From Aldrovandia affinis (Eukaryota; Chordata; Actinopteri; Notacanthiformes; Halosauridae): a stretch of DNA of 64,000 nucleotides. The stretch lies in contig JAINUG010000148.1 in NCBI GenBank assembly GCA_029706075.1, positions 992,001 to 1,056,000 of the forward strand, written 5' to 3'. A program made the translations under genes and the position numbers. The first letter of the stretch is position 1. Every line of letters begins with the position of its first letter. The notes beneath the pieces are model-generated. The model was not told the DNA's origin and did not search any database. It worked only from the letters and a program-made list of their open reading frames with translations. This document shows positions 45,178 through 55,636 of the stretch, piece after piece.

Positions 45178-48100
45178 GTGAGTCCAGCTGGTGCAGTTGC
45201 CTGTTCTTTGTTCAGAGTTCACATCTAGAACCTTTAAATATGAACTCACCTGTAACACAGACCTTTCCTTCTGTGTTTCATCTCTGTGTTATCCCCATGT
45301 GCTTTCAGTCCAACTTGCATTTTTGGTTTTTTTGTGCCTGTGAGAGCTAGCTAGCTCTGCAAATACACTAAAGTGATAGCACTTCAACAAGGAGTCACCA
45401 CGTCCGACATAGCAACATTCACACACACATTTGAACTCCGGAGACCTTTGCCTTTATACACATAACCAGACGTTGTATTTTTTTTATGATTATATGATAT
45501 GAACAGAAATGAAGGGGTTTCAGTCATCCAAGGGGTGAAACTCATTCTGAGAGTGCTCGGTCAGAGCAGGATATTGGGGAGATGGCCCCTTACTCACCGC
45601 TGTGTGTTGGGGCCCTGTCTCGTGCAGATTTGAGGGTCCCCCACCAGCCCTTGAGGGCCCCTTGACAGTGAACAACAGGCTTCAGCAGGGTCGCAGGCTC
45701 TTCTCTGGGCAGCTTCATGGGCCTGAATCTTTCACCGCTGATGAAGAGGGTGAGTTCTGTGTGTTTCAGTGTCCCAGGGAGAATATGGACTTGAACAGAT
45801 GCTCTTGACTTGACATGAGCTGCAGCTCAATTCTCCTGTTTAATGATCAGTTTCAAATTAGACTTCAATGGCAGTATGGCTGGAGTATGGCTATTTTGTT
45901 TTGCTCCACTTTTTAAAATGTATTATTAGGCTTTTAATAAACAATTAAATGAAAGCCCATTGTTTTTACCCAGTTTTCCTCTCTTCTTGTTTTTCTTCCT
46001 CAAACAACACTTGAAAGCATTGTCCTGATTTCGCTCAAATTTGGCACACTCATTGGTCATGGTCCCTGTAATAGTAAGTTATATTACTTTAGGTCCAAAA
46101 CCATGGTTAGTACCGCTACAAATGTGTTTTTCACACACATCAATAAATTTAGACATCACTTACTCATTCTTCGTTCATTTGGCAAGCATATCGGGAATAG
46201 TATAATATAATAATATACACATGTGGAAATATTGTACTGCCCCAATAGCTTTGTTTTGACTCTTGGTTCCTGGCCAAACACAGACCTGCTCACTCTCCTT
46301 ACCAAACACCATTGTCTTAATATATTTGGACTATATTGCTTGATTGATTTGGTACATTTGCTGTATATGTTGTCTAGATGTCTGTTGATTGTCCTAGCTG
46401 ATAAGCCATGGACATCATGGTTGCCAAATGCTTTTTTTGCATCAGTGACATTTGACTCATTCGTCAGACATACTGCATGCAAATGACTAGTCATGGTTCT
46501 AGAACCCTGGCAATGCCCAGCCATGTGAAATATGGGGAACATCACCACTGGTGTCCCTGAATATGCATAATTCAAATTCTAAACAAGATGTTTTGCTTAA
46601 ACTGTATCAGTATTCACTCATTCCACTAGCATTCACCATATTAAAAAATAATAATCTCAAGATCATTTTTTTAACTTTGACTACAGCTCAAAGCCACCTG
46701 CTTGAAAGCCTGGTGGTAGGCCACAATATCCAATAATTCTTCCTTCATATTCCAATTATGAGACCCTGAAAGTATTATGACTGTGTGGAAAATGAGTAGC
46801 TGTGAACAATTCCTCATTTAGCTTCGGCAGAATCCTTACTGCATCTGTCGATGTGCATGTTTTCCTTACTTGTGTGGCCAACATGGTGCCACATCCCTAA
46901 TCCCCTCACCCTTTGCCACCCCAGGGAACGTGTACACTGGCACAGTGGATGGAAAGCTGTGGAGAATCCATCAGGACCAGCTCTATTTCATCACACAGAT
47001 GGGGCAGAACATCCCAGAATGCGGTCAGTAGAGAAAAAAACACCATAAGAATGAATTGTGAAAATTGGAGTAAATAATGAAAAATGATGGTAAAGGATGG
47101 CTACCCATACAGGGTGTAAAGTCACGATAATAATGATGATGATGATGATGGTGAAACCTCTGTGTATGTAATTATCTGTCTTACTGTGTATATGTGCTTC
47201 TATGTTTTAGACTTTACATATGGTTTCCTCTTGTGCAATCAGACACAAAACAATGTTTAGATTGAAAGAGAGAGAGTTATTTAAACTTATTGAAACCAAG
47301 ACATATTGAAAGTGAGGTAGTAGAATATTCCGCGCCGAAAGTATCATTGTTATGAATATACAGATCACGATGATGTCATCTGTGGTCCTTAGTTGTAGAT
47401 CAGTTTCAAATGAAATTTTTTTTTTTTTTTTAAATGCTGTGTTTACAGTTATGACATTATGGAAACCACTAATGTGGCAAAATTGTAATCACCTTGCTTA
47501 GGCTTGCACTGCAAGGTGGAGCGGTGCTGTACTCCTGGAAGAGACTCAAGAACATAAGACAGCGTAACTTAAATGACAGGAACAGGCTATTCAGCCCATC
47601 CTGGCCCATCATTTTGCCTGAATCAATGCTGGACACAACTCGATGCTTGGCACATGCATATATCCGTAACAAAACCAATTTAATAGCCAAAGTAGCTGTT
47701 GTACCAGCAACAGTAGCCAAAATAGTCTTTGGACAACTCCAATAGCCAAAACAGTCTTTGTACCCAGCTGCCAGTGCACATTATCCTTGGTTAAGTGATC
47801 CTTAAAGAATAGTGTTGTTATTTTAAATGGATCGCGTTGATGCCTTCATTAGAACTGAAACAGGAAAAAAGCAGCAGATTTTATTAATAAATCTCTACTC
47901 AGCACACTTACATTTCTACTTTGCATTTTTGGCATTTAGCAGACGCTCTTATCCATTAATACATGGTAAGATCGATCATAGTCCATGCAAGAGACCAGCG
48001 TAGTGATACAGTACTATACATAATATAACACTTCAGCTACAATTATTCATACTCAGTTCAGAATATGTTCAATTTAATGGACTGCATTCGGGAAATCACA

Positions 48101-51100
48101 GTGGCTCATGTTGTAGTAATGATTGTATTACAATCATTGCTCTGCATCATGCTATTGCCTTTATGTTTTTATCCCCAAGTTTTCTTGTCTCCCAATTTGG
48201 ACCTGGGCGTTGGGTATTTGTAGGCCTGTTTCATCAGTGCAACATCCTCTGTCATTTGGGGAAGAGCGCAGACAAGCATGCGTCCTCCTCCAAAGTGCAT
48301 GCCTCCATCCGCCGCTTATTATGCAGGTGTCAGATCGACCAGAGGAATCGCTTTTGCCTAATGAACTCGGACCAGCCCTGCGGACCGAAACCCTCCCTAC
48401 ATGGGCAAAACTCTGTGGGGCTCTAGACCACAATCGACCACAACCACCGCTGGTGCAGTCAGAATCTGATATCTGACCATGGACTGTGTCCAGTGCTTTA
48501 GCAGGATGAGCTACCACGAAATCAAATCAAATCAAATCAAATCAAACCAAATGTATTTGTACAGACTATTTCACAAAACATTTGGCACAATACAATAACC
48601 TGACAGCACTAATGATGTTTATGACTCTGCATCTGTTTGCAGGGCTATGTGCTGTCATGCGTTTGCTTGCCGGTCTGTTGTAAGTCATGGGAATTGCCCA
48701 TGTTTTTGTAGGGACCAGTACGGACTATGAGCCCGTGTGTGGCCGTCCTCACGGGTTGAGACTGGACCGGCACGGACAGCTCATTGTGGTCGACTCCTAC
48801 ATGGGTCTGTTCCGGGTCAATCCGCAGAGTGGGGAGAAGACCCTTCTGCTGTCCAGCCAGGAAGGTGTGTGACACACACCACATACATGCACATACACAC
48901 ACATACACACAGACAGACATTTACATTTACATTTTAGGCATTTAGCAGATGCTCTTATCCAGAGCGACTTACACAGTTTACATCCATTTATACAGCTGGG
49001 TATTTTACTGAACATTCAGGTTAAGTACCTTGCACACACAGCACACTGGGAATTGAGCCAGCAACCTCTGAGTTACAAGCCCAGCCCCACATAGACACAA
49101 ACACACACACACACACAAACTCAACTGAGGATCTGTAACACCACAAATCTACAGCGCTACTAATCTCAGCCAAAACACCTGCCAGAGCATATTAGTAGGC
49201 AGTCATTATTTACAATGGTCCATGAAGATGTATTTCACTGATCTAGAATGAAAGATAAGGTTTTATGACGCTGACCAATAATTGACGGGTGGCGAATTGT
49301 TGCGTGGATCCAGGTGCTGACGGGATCCCATTCAGCTTTCTGAACGGTCTGGAGATCTCTCGGGACGGCACTGTGTTCTTCACTGACTCCAGCAGCAGGT
49401 GGGGCAGGAGGCACGTCCGCTACGAGGTGAGAGGGTGTCACCACACGCCAGGGATGCGTACAGCTTAGATTCATGGTGCTTACTGAGCGTTGCTCAGCAA
49501 CAGTACATCCCTGTGGGTCATTGCGTCCTCCACATCGCCCTGAATCTTAGCCTTATAAATCCCTTCAGAAGCACAAGTGTGCCTTGCATTCAGAATTCTG
49601 TTACTGGCCCTGAGAGTGTCTTATTTTATGCCTTCACACACACAAACAAACACACACACACACACACACACAGAATACGGTTTAGTAAAAGGTCTGAATA
49701 ACACAGTAGAGCAATTAAGAGTAATTACGGAATGGTTATAAATGGTACTACAACATGAGTGCAGTGTTTGCACCTTAAGGTAGGAAAATTCCTATTAAAA
49801 AATATTGATTTTGATTTCTGGGATGAAATGCCCCTTTATGGTTCCTTAGCCTGGACCATCCTGGGAGCGTGTTTCCCTGTCTGGTCTCTCCTTTGGCTCT
49901 GCTCCTTTCGAGTTAAGATATACTCCTTGCAGGTCATTGAGACCAACAAGCTGGGACGTCTCCTGAGTTACGACCCGGAGACGGGACGTGTGAAGACGCT
50001 GTTGGAGTCCCTCTACATGCCCAACGGCATCGCCTTCTCACCTGACGAGGATTTCCTGCTGATGGCCGAGACCAGCATCGGCCGAATACTCAGGTCAGGG
50101 CGGTCCCGGGGGGACTGGGCTGAGGCACTGTAGGGAGTTTTAATCGACCTGGTTCGCCTTTTGGACGAGATCTCATTTTCAGCTCCACTCACCCAAACAA
50201 GTATGTCATCATGTCAATATGCATTACCTCCACTTCCCAAAAGGTCAAATACTTATATTTTATGATTTGTACACAGCCATTGACTAGCACTGAAACAACG
50301 CCTTTTCACTGAATTAGGGAACTGCTGTTTGCTAGTGGTTTATCTTGCTAGTTAACTAGCTAGGAAGCTGTCCTTTAGGTAGTACATGTTCATCATCTTG
50401 TTTCTTTCCTTTTATGTAAAAAGTCAATTTCTACTGAAAACTTGATGAGGGCAATTAAAGTTAACAAATAGTTAATTCTCTTGCTGTTATAAACAGTTCT
50501 TGCTTCTGCCTGACCTCTTGTGCGGTTGTATATGATGTAAGAGTGTAACCTTGCCTCTGTTCCTGCTGCCGTAGGTATTGGTTGAAAGGACCCAAGGCTG
50601 GCACCAAGGAGGTTCTCATGAATAACATGCCTGGTTACCCTGACAACATCCGGGCGAACGACCGTGGCACGTTCTTCGTGGGCATCAACACCATCCGATT
50701 CCCTGGCCAGCTCTTCCCTCCCTTCCTGGACCTGATTGGTCCCTATCCGGCAGTGAAGCGATTCATGACTAAGGTTCACCTTCTTCTTCTACTTCTTCCT
50801 CCTTCTCCTCAGAATTGAGTCGACCCTGGTGCTCATACACACTGTTCTGCTGCTTTGAACACATTTACCAGTACATTTAAAAATTAAAAAAATCACCACC
50901 ATCCCTAATCTTTTTTCCCCAGGTAGAATTAGAATGACCTTACGACCTGCACTTATATTTTTGCATATTTATATAAAGAGCCGCTTTAAGACCAGCCGTT
51001 TAAGACAGGTAAGGATAAAGCTCTTATAGACGCCCTGTGTGTGAGTCTCACCCATGGTTCTTGCCCAGCGCTGTGCTGACAGTACCTGTTCGCACGCACG

Positions 51101-52001
51101 TGACCCCTGACACTGGCTCTCTCAGCGTGTGGTGGCCGCTTGAATGGGCCAGCAACAGTGGACAGCGAATGGCTCTGTTCCACCCCTCCTTTCAGGCTCT
51201 GAGATGGCACAGTGTGTAATTCCATATGTCAGCAAAGGGGCAACCATCTGTGCTTGTGGTTCGAAGCTCCTTTCTTTTGCACAGGTTTCCTTTCTCGTTA
51301 CTGTCACCCTCCTTGGCTTGAAGCCTGCGAACACAAGGAGGTCCTCCTTTTTTGTTGTTCAGTAATTGAGAGATGACTTACTAAAGGGGCTGGGCCAACT
51401 CCCGCAGCAAAGAGTACACTATAAGTGCACGCTCAGGAGGGCATTCAGTTCGTTTGCCTCTGGGGTATAAGCCTTTACAATGCATACGTTTGCTCCTTTT
51501 ATAATACATTCATATTTTATTTACATTTGTTTCACTTCTTAATAGGATATATAACGTAATACTGCAAAGTTTCTTAAATAAATTATCCTGTTCCTATCCC
51601 ACCAAAATGATTCAAATTTTATTTCGTAAGACTTTTTTTCGTACCACACGTGCACACATTAACTGTTTGATTAGATTGTTCTGTTACACCCTGAACATAC
51701 ACTGTACTGTACTAAAATGTAGTTTTTTGTGTGTGTTCACTATTTTCAAAGCTAGCAGAATGTGTTCCTGAGCAGTCAGTTTCCTGTGTTCCAGGTGATT
51801 CCACTGGGCTGGTACAGCATACTGCTACCCAGGTACGGTCTGGTTCTGGAGCTGGGCCAGGATGGGGAGATTTTGGACAGCCTGCACGACCCGAACGGCA
51901 GCCTTACCTGGGCCGTCAGTGACGTCTTCCAGCACGACGGCCGGGTCTACCTGGGCAGCACCGACCTGCCCTTCCTGCCCGTCCTGGAGGAGCCCAGATA
52001 A
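45089..52001 (+). CDS. APMAP-like protein (strictosidine synthase-like beta-propeller), 8 coding exons
   Basis: Joining 45089-45177, 45628-45749, 46925-47023, 48712-48864, 49314-49426, 49933-50093, 50575-50773 and 51795-52001 yields 380 residues. Similarity to adipocyte plasma membrane-associated protein runs along the whole length: [118 protein letters not shown]. The family folds as a six-bladed, calcium-binding propeller on a type II membrane anchor; human APMAP has arylesterase activity. The hydrophobic anchor is residues 5-20 after a basic MRRR. The cytosolic tail is about 35 residues shorter than in human APMAP unless a 5' exon adds to it. It lies between rassf3 and gns. Its own substrate is unknown, and it may be a paralogue rather than the apmap orthologue. 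Confidence 0.9.
45178..45627 (+). other. APMAP-like intron 1
   Basis: 450 bases between the membrane-anchor exon and exon 2. No feature recognised inside. Confidence 0.85.
45628..45749 (+). CDS. APMAP-like coding exon 2
   Basis: Residues 30-70: [31 protein letters not shown]. The acceptor is cgtgcag and the donor gtgagt. It matches the start of the propeller, where APMAP has ERLFENQLVGPES. Confidence 0.88.
45750..46924 (+). other. APMAP-like intron 2
   Basis: 1.2 kb, AT-rich. A minus-strand open frame of 139 codons lies here without domain or exon context; nothing else recognised. Confidence 0.85.
46925..47023 (+). CDS. APMAP-like coding exon 3
   Basis: Residues 71-103: [16 protein letters not shown], then the strand [12 protein letters not shown]. 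The acceptor is ccaccccag and the donor gtcagt. This is propeller blade 1. Confidence 0.88.
47543..47640. repeat. fragment of the agaacataagaa repeat
   Basis: Contains aagaacataagacagcgtaa and the characteristic gctattcagcccatcctggc segment. Truncated. Confidence 0.5.
47911..47956 (-). repeat. SINE 3' tail fragment
   Basis: The plus strand reads tttggcatttagcagacgct followed by cttatcca, a truncated reversed tail core. Confidence 0.75.
48518..48610 (-). repeat. (AATCA)n run with interspersed repeat tail
   Basis: Five or six AAATC units followed by caaatgtatttgtacagact and tttcacaaaacatttgg, a reversed tail of a common fish repeat. Confidence 0.6.
48712..48864 (+). CDS. APMAP-like coding exon 4
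   Basis: Residues 104-154: [43 protein letters not shown]. The acceptor is tttttgtag and the donor gtgtgt. The VCGRPxG and D-x-Y-x-G-L motifs are diagnostic of the family. Confidence 0.92.
48865..49313 (+). other. APMAP-like intron 4
   Basis: 450 bases with two CA-rich runs (about 48870-48918 and 49090-49122) flanking a reversed SINE. Confidence 0.85.
48919..49088 (-). repeat. tRNA-derived SINE, class A, partly deleted
   Basis: The reversed tail (tttaggcatttagcagatgc, gcgacttacacagtttacat), a shortened middle and part of the head (gggaattgagccagcaacct). It lies between two CA repeats, which may mark its insertion site or tail. Confidence 0.82.
49314..49426 (+). CDS. APMAP-like coding exon 5
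   Basis: Residues 155-192: [42 protein letters not shown] followed by W/R is the conserved blade-3 signature of strictosidine synthase-like proteins. The donor is gtgaga. Confidence 0.92.
49427..49932 (+). other. APMAP-like intron 5
   Basis: About 500 bases with a (CA)n run at about 49635-49673. Nothing else recognised. Confidence 0.85.
49933..50093 (+). CDS. APMAP-like coding exon 6
   Basis: Residues 193-245: [48 protein letters not shown]. The PNG and AET/R motifs are family hallmarks. The acceptor is ccttgcag and the donor gtcagg. Confidence 0.93.
50094..50574 (+). other. APMAP-like intron 6
   Basis: 480 bases, AT-rich, no recognised feature. Confidence 0.85.
50575..50773 (+). CDS. APMAP-like coding exon 7
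   Basis: Residues 246-312: [40 protein letters not shown], then [18 protein letters not shown]. The donor gttcac is weak, but phase and protein alignment across it are exact, so I keep it. Confidence 0.9.
50774..51794 (+). other. APMAP-like intron 7
   Basis: 1.0 kb beginning with a CTTCTT-rich stretch after a weak donor. No gene or clear repeat recognised. Confidence 0.82.
51795..52001 (+). CDS. APMAP-like coding exon 8 and stop
   Basis: Residues 313-380: [55 protein letters not shown], ending EEPR then TAA. The acceptor is tgttccag. Confidence 0.92.
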   Translation: MIPLGWYSILLPRYGLVLELGQDGEILDSLHDPNGSLTWAVSDVFQHDGRVYLGSTDLPFLPVLEEPR

Positions 52002-52035
52002 CGGTGGTGCCCCGGGGGAGCGCTGCAATAATATA

Positions 52036-52158
52036 TGCCATTTTTTTACATCCAAATTTGTATCCATTTTTCAGTACACGTGGTCCCAGTGGGAATTGAA
52101 CCCACAACCTAAGCGTTGACCAACGCCATGCTCTACCTACTGAGTCACACAGAACCAC
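52036..52158 (-). repeat. tRNA-derived SINE, class B, in the APMAP-like 3' UTR
   Basis: The plus strand reads ttcagtacacgtggtcccag, gggaattgaacccacaacct, ccatgctctacctactgagt and cacacagaac, a reversed class B head. The shared tail core is missing or unrecognisable. Confidence 0.8.
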
Positions 52159-52399
52159 CAGGGTTTGCAAGGGAAAATGACATCAACTAACAGACCGGTT
52201 ACCACCTGGGCCGATGTTTCAGTAGCTCATTTGTACCTTGGCTCTTTATCAGAGGGTTATGTGGTGTCCTGGCCATCTAATCAGCAAAATACCCCCCCCC
52301 CACCTCTATAAAAGTGTCATGAAATGGCCACTGTGGATTACCTGGGGGGTGGGGGGTGGGGAGGCTGAGTTCAGTCACCCCTGCCTCCCTCCCTCTCCA

Positions 52400-52490
52400 C
52401 CTTCATTCTAAACTGCTTTGAGATCCTTGAAAGGTGCTATATAAATGCTGCTCATCAACATCATCATCATCGTCATCATCATCATACTTG
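52400..52490. repeat. retroelement-like tail with (CAT)n
   Basis: aactgctttgagatccttga, aaggtgctatataaatgctg and then a run of CAT triplets. The first two blocks are a familiar fish retroelement 3' end; family not named. Confidence 0.6.
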
Positions 52491-52818
52491 CTGCCAATGA
52501 CTGATTTGGTCTCAATTCAAGTAGCCAGCAGGGTGACGTTTGGATTTTGACATGCCCACTGTTCTGGGATGTGAGCCGAGTACCATAGACCACTGGACAC
52601 CAGATTATTTGCACTGTAGGTCGGGCCCACTTATAGGGGCTTAAACACAGGACAGCCAAGGGATAAACCTGTGCACAATTACTGTGGTTTTGCAATGGCA
52701 ACCCTTTTAATCTTGTAATTTATTTTTGACCAAAAGGTTGTTTACCATATAATACTGTAGAAATATTGTGAAGTAACACATTGTGGTTAGGATTGCCAAG
52801 TACCTAATTTTCTATTTT

Positions 52819-52824
52819 AATAAA
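52819..52824 (+). terminator. polyadenylation signal (AATAAA) for the APMAP-like gene
   Basis: Canonical AATAAA on the plus strand about 820 bases after the stop, followed by TG-rich sequence (tgtgtgtggtggtgt). The predicted end lies about 220-250 bases from the predicted end of the opposing gns transcript. Confidence 0.6.
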
Positions 52825-53090
52825 GAATTACATTGTGTGTGGTGGTGTCATAGAAATGATTGACTTACAATCGTATCAGCTGTTAGTGTAAGAGCAAAGA
52901 TGTGGAGTGAAGTGCATGTAGCCCTAAAACATTTTAACACTTCGTTTCAGCTTGGCTTTTATCAGTTATGGGTGAAATGAAAAATTTTACTAATTAAAAT
53001 TGTATTCTTGGAACACAGTCCTTGAAAGGTAGCACAGACCCTTATGTGAAGCTACAGTCTAAACACATCAGAGGCAGAAAGACCAGGGAT

Positions 53091-53100
53091 TTTATTTATT
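53091..53100 (-). terminator. overlapping polyadenylation signals (AATAAATAAA) for gns
   Basis: The plus strand reads tttatttatt, giving two AATAAA hexamers on the minus strand, with TG-rich sequence beyond in the transcript direction. This is the farthest good signal before the APMAP-like gene end. Confidence 0.5.
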
Positions 53101-53544
53101 GAACAAACAGGCAAGCCAGTAAAGTACATTTCCCTCTGTAACAGCAACTGTATTGCTAAAAAGGAAACTTAATTGTGCAAAAAAACTTATGTTGATTGAA
53201 AAGTGCATCAGCTAATTGACTGGGCTGGATGTCTGACTGAGTTACAGGAAAAGCCAGTGAACATGATGTGCCAATTCTGATTCAGCATAGACATTCCTCA
53301 GAACTAACCCATGTCAACGTAAACCCCGCCTACATTACATTGTACAATCCCAAAAGAACGTAGAAAGAACCAATCAGGTTGAACAGCTCTGAATCAAAAC
53401 CCTGTTTAAAAGTAAACTGCCAAACTGATGACGGTTCCACACGTCACACGCAGGACCTGCTGCTCCTCGGGACCGCAGAGGCGAGGCGTGCTGAACTGGA
53501 CACCGTGCTCTGTGCTGAATGGCACACTGAAAATGTGCTGTGCT

Positions 53545-53697
53545 GGGCTCATATTTATAAACAGTGTCAGAGTAGGAGTTCTGACCTTGGATCAGTTTTC
53601 CCCTCTCCATATCCTAACATTATACATTATGAACTCAAATGTAAAACTGACCCTAGATCAGCACTCCTACTTGTAGATGCTTTATGAATATGGGCTC
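53545..53697. mobile_element. foldback MITE in the gns 3' UTR
   Basis: The left arm ggctcatatttataaa, gagtaggagttctgacc and ttggatcagtttt is complemented by the right arm aaaactgaccctagatcagc, actcctact and ctttatgaatatgggctc. The arms are about 55 bases with a short centre; no coding capacity. The type is common in fish genomes. Confidence 0.75.
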
Positions 53698-55560
53698 TCT
53701 GGCCGGTCTCTGGTGGTTTAATTCAGCACAAAGCCGGTGAGAACGACAGGTTGAAATACTCCACATACGTTACACAAGTTGCGAAAAGTAGCAGATAAGC
53801 AGAAATCACACAGCAGATGTCAATAACGGACGATGTATGGCTGTTAACAAGCAACTACTTTCAGTCATTTCCATGAACATTCAGACAGCATTTTGGTTGA
53901 AGAAAACAAGTTGCTACAAAGCGCCATCGCCTGCATTTGAAATTCACAGTTTCTTTTTTGTGTCAAAACGGGAGAGCCATTTCCCTTTTATGGTTAGATG
54001 ATTGGATCTGTTAAGATGGGTCTGTTTGACCTTTACCGGGGTGTGTGTTTTCTTCTGTACAAATAAGTCAGTCCAAGTCGGTCGTAGCTGCGATCAGACC
54101 TCTCCCCTTCTCTCAAAGCAGCTCCGAGCGTCCACTGTTTCCCTTTCACAGTTCATACTATAATAGTTCATGAGTTTCGTGAGTGAGGATGAGAACTTTT
54201 TTTATGAAAGATAATTATATTTTATCGTCTCCTTTTGGTGCCCTTAAACTTTTGATCGAAAAATATGTCTATATTGTCAAAAACCATTCGCTGAAATGGG
54301 AGGTGCATCCAACGGAACACCTTGCTATACATGGGCCTGTGAGGTTTCCACGCACACTCTTGGCCAAACAGTACGTACCTTCAACTGATAAGCTGCGTGA
54401 CTTGATCCACTAAAATGTGACCCAGACACTCAGTTACATTAACCCTCTGATGTACATACTGATATATTGACTTACAGAAGTTAAAAGGGAACATTTAGAA
54501 TATGCATCTCGCAGGTTAAAATGTGTCTCCTGTAGCCGCTGCCTGTCCTGTCAATATTATTCTTGACCATATTCCAGTATTGGTGTGTCCGTACTGCTGC
54601 ATACTTACATGGATTTTGCAATGTTGCAATTCAGAGTCTCTAACATCTGGTCCTTAGGAGTGCATTTCAACACAGGCACTTATTGCACTGTTTGCTGAGT
54701 AGATATGTCAAAGGACACCACACGGTTGCTGCTGAAATGAAAGGTTTTTATGGGGGAATTTTAGTGTAATTAATTCAGAGCTTCTTCACTTTTCCTATTA
54801 AAAAAGTGAGCTATAAATAGCTTTAAAAAGGCATGAAGTAAATTTTCCGGGCTCATAAAAGACTAGTGATCTATATTTCGTCTTTGGAAAGAACCACCAT
54901 CCCCAACATTTCCCCAGAATGGGAACTGTTCGACCTCTCAACATATAAAAATGTGTTTCAACCGTAAAAATGTAAGGCCTACACCTGTTGTGACCATTCA
55001 TCTCTAAAAATAATACTATGTGCATTTGTGGTATGCCAAGAAATCTCATTAGTAATTGTTATATCTGATTGCAATTTGATACAGATTACCTTTTTCTTTC
55101 TATAAAAGCTGTAAACTACACTACCTCACACTTTGTCAATATTTGACATGTCAATATAAAGGCAGATGAAGACAAATAATCAATTCAACCCTTTACAAAA
55201 GAAACAACAAAATCTGTCATCTCCAAAAAAACAAAACCAATTAGAACTATACAGTGAACTACACCTACATATTACACACACTTCTTCGTGTTTTTTGGAC
55301 AGTTGTGGCTGTTGTTTTCTTTTTATGCAGACCAAAATAAGGGGCTTCTTTCACACATATAGGCAACCATGTTTTAAAAGTAAAAGTGGCTGTAGTGATT
55401 GCTGGCCCTGTCTCAGTCTGTGGAATCCTACCGTCCCATCATTAGGGGCCCCGCCCACCTCTGCCAGAGGGCGTGGCGCGGTAAGGAGGGATGGCGGTAA
55501 GGGTTTACTTGAGACAAGGCGCTGGCGGGACAGGCTGGCTGGGCGCCCCGTCCCCCTCGC

Positions 55561-55636
55561 TTACTTAAGCTTTTGCCGCAGTCTGCCGATCTGGGGCCCC
55601 TGGCTGCCAAACATCATCCGGGGGTCGAATTTGTAC
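55561..55636 (-). CDS. gns: gns exon 14 and stop
   Basis: Completes R518, then [20 protein letters not shown] and QKLK, then TAA at 55563-55561. It matches the human YRFDPRLMF terminus, with a shorter basic tail. The acceptor is cactgcag. Confidence 0.94.

Larger units (their letters stand above)
47024..48711 (+). other. APMAP-like intron 3
   Basis: 1.7 kb holding a (GAT)n run near 47130-47152, a poly(T) run near 47417, a repeat head fragment (47543-47640), a SINE tail (47911-47956) and an (AATCA)n run with attached repeat tail (48518-48610). No gene seen. Confidence 0.85.
52002..52845 (+). other. APMAP-like 3' UTR (predicted), largely repeat-derived
   Basis: From the stop to just past an AATAAA at 52819-52824. 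A reversed tRNA-derived SINE starts about 35 bases after the stop, and a retroelement-type tail with a (CAT)n run lies at about 52400-52485, so much of the UTR is mobile-element sequence. Confidence 0.6.
53075..55560 (-). other. gns: gns 3' UTR (predicted)
   Basis: About 2.5 kb from the stop to two overlapping AATAAA signals. It contains a foldback MITE at 53545-53697 and otherwise AT-leaning sequence with no recognised gene. The extent is inferred. Confidence 0.5.
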
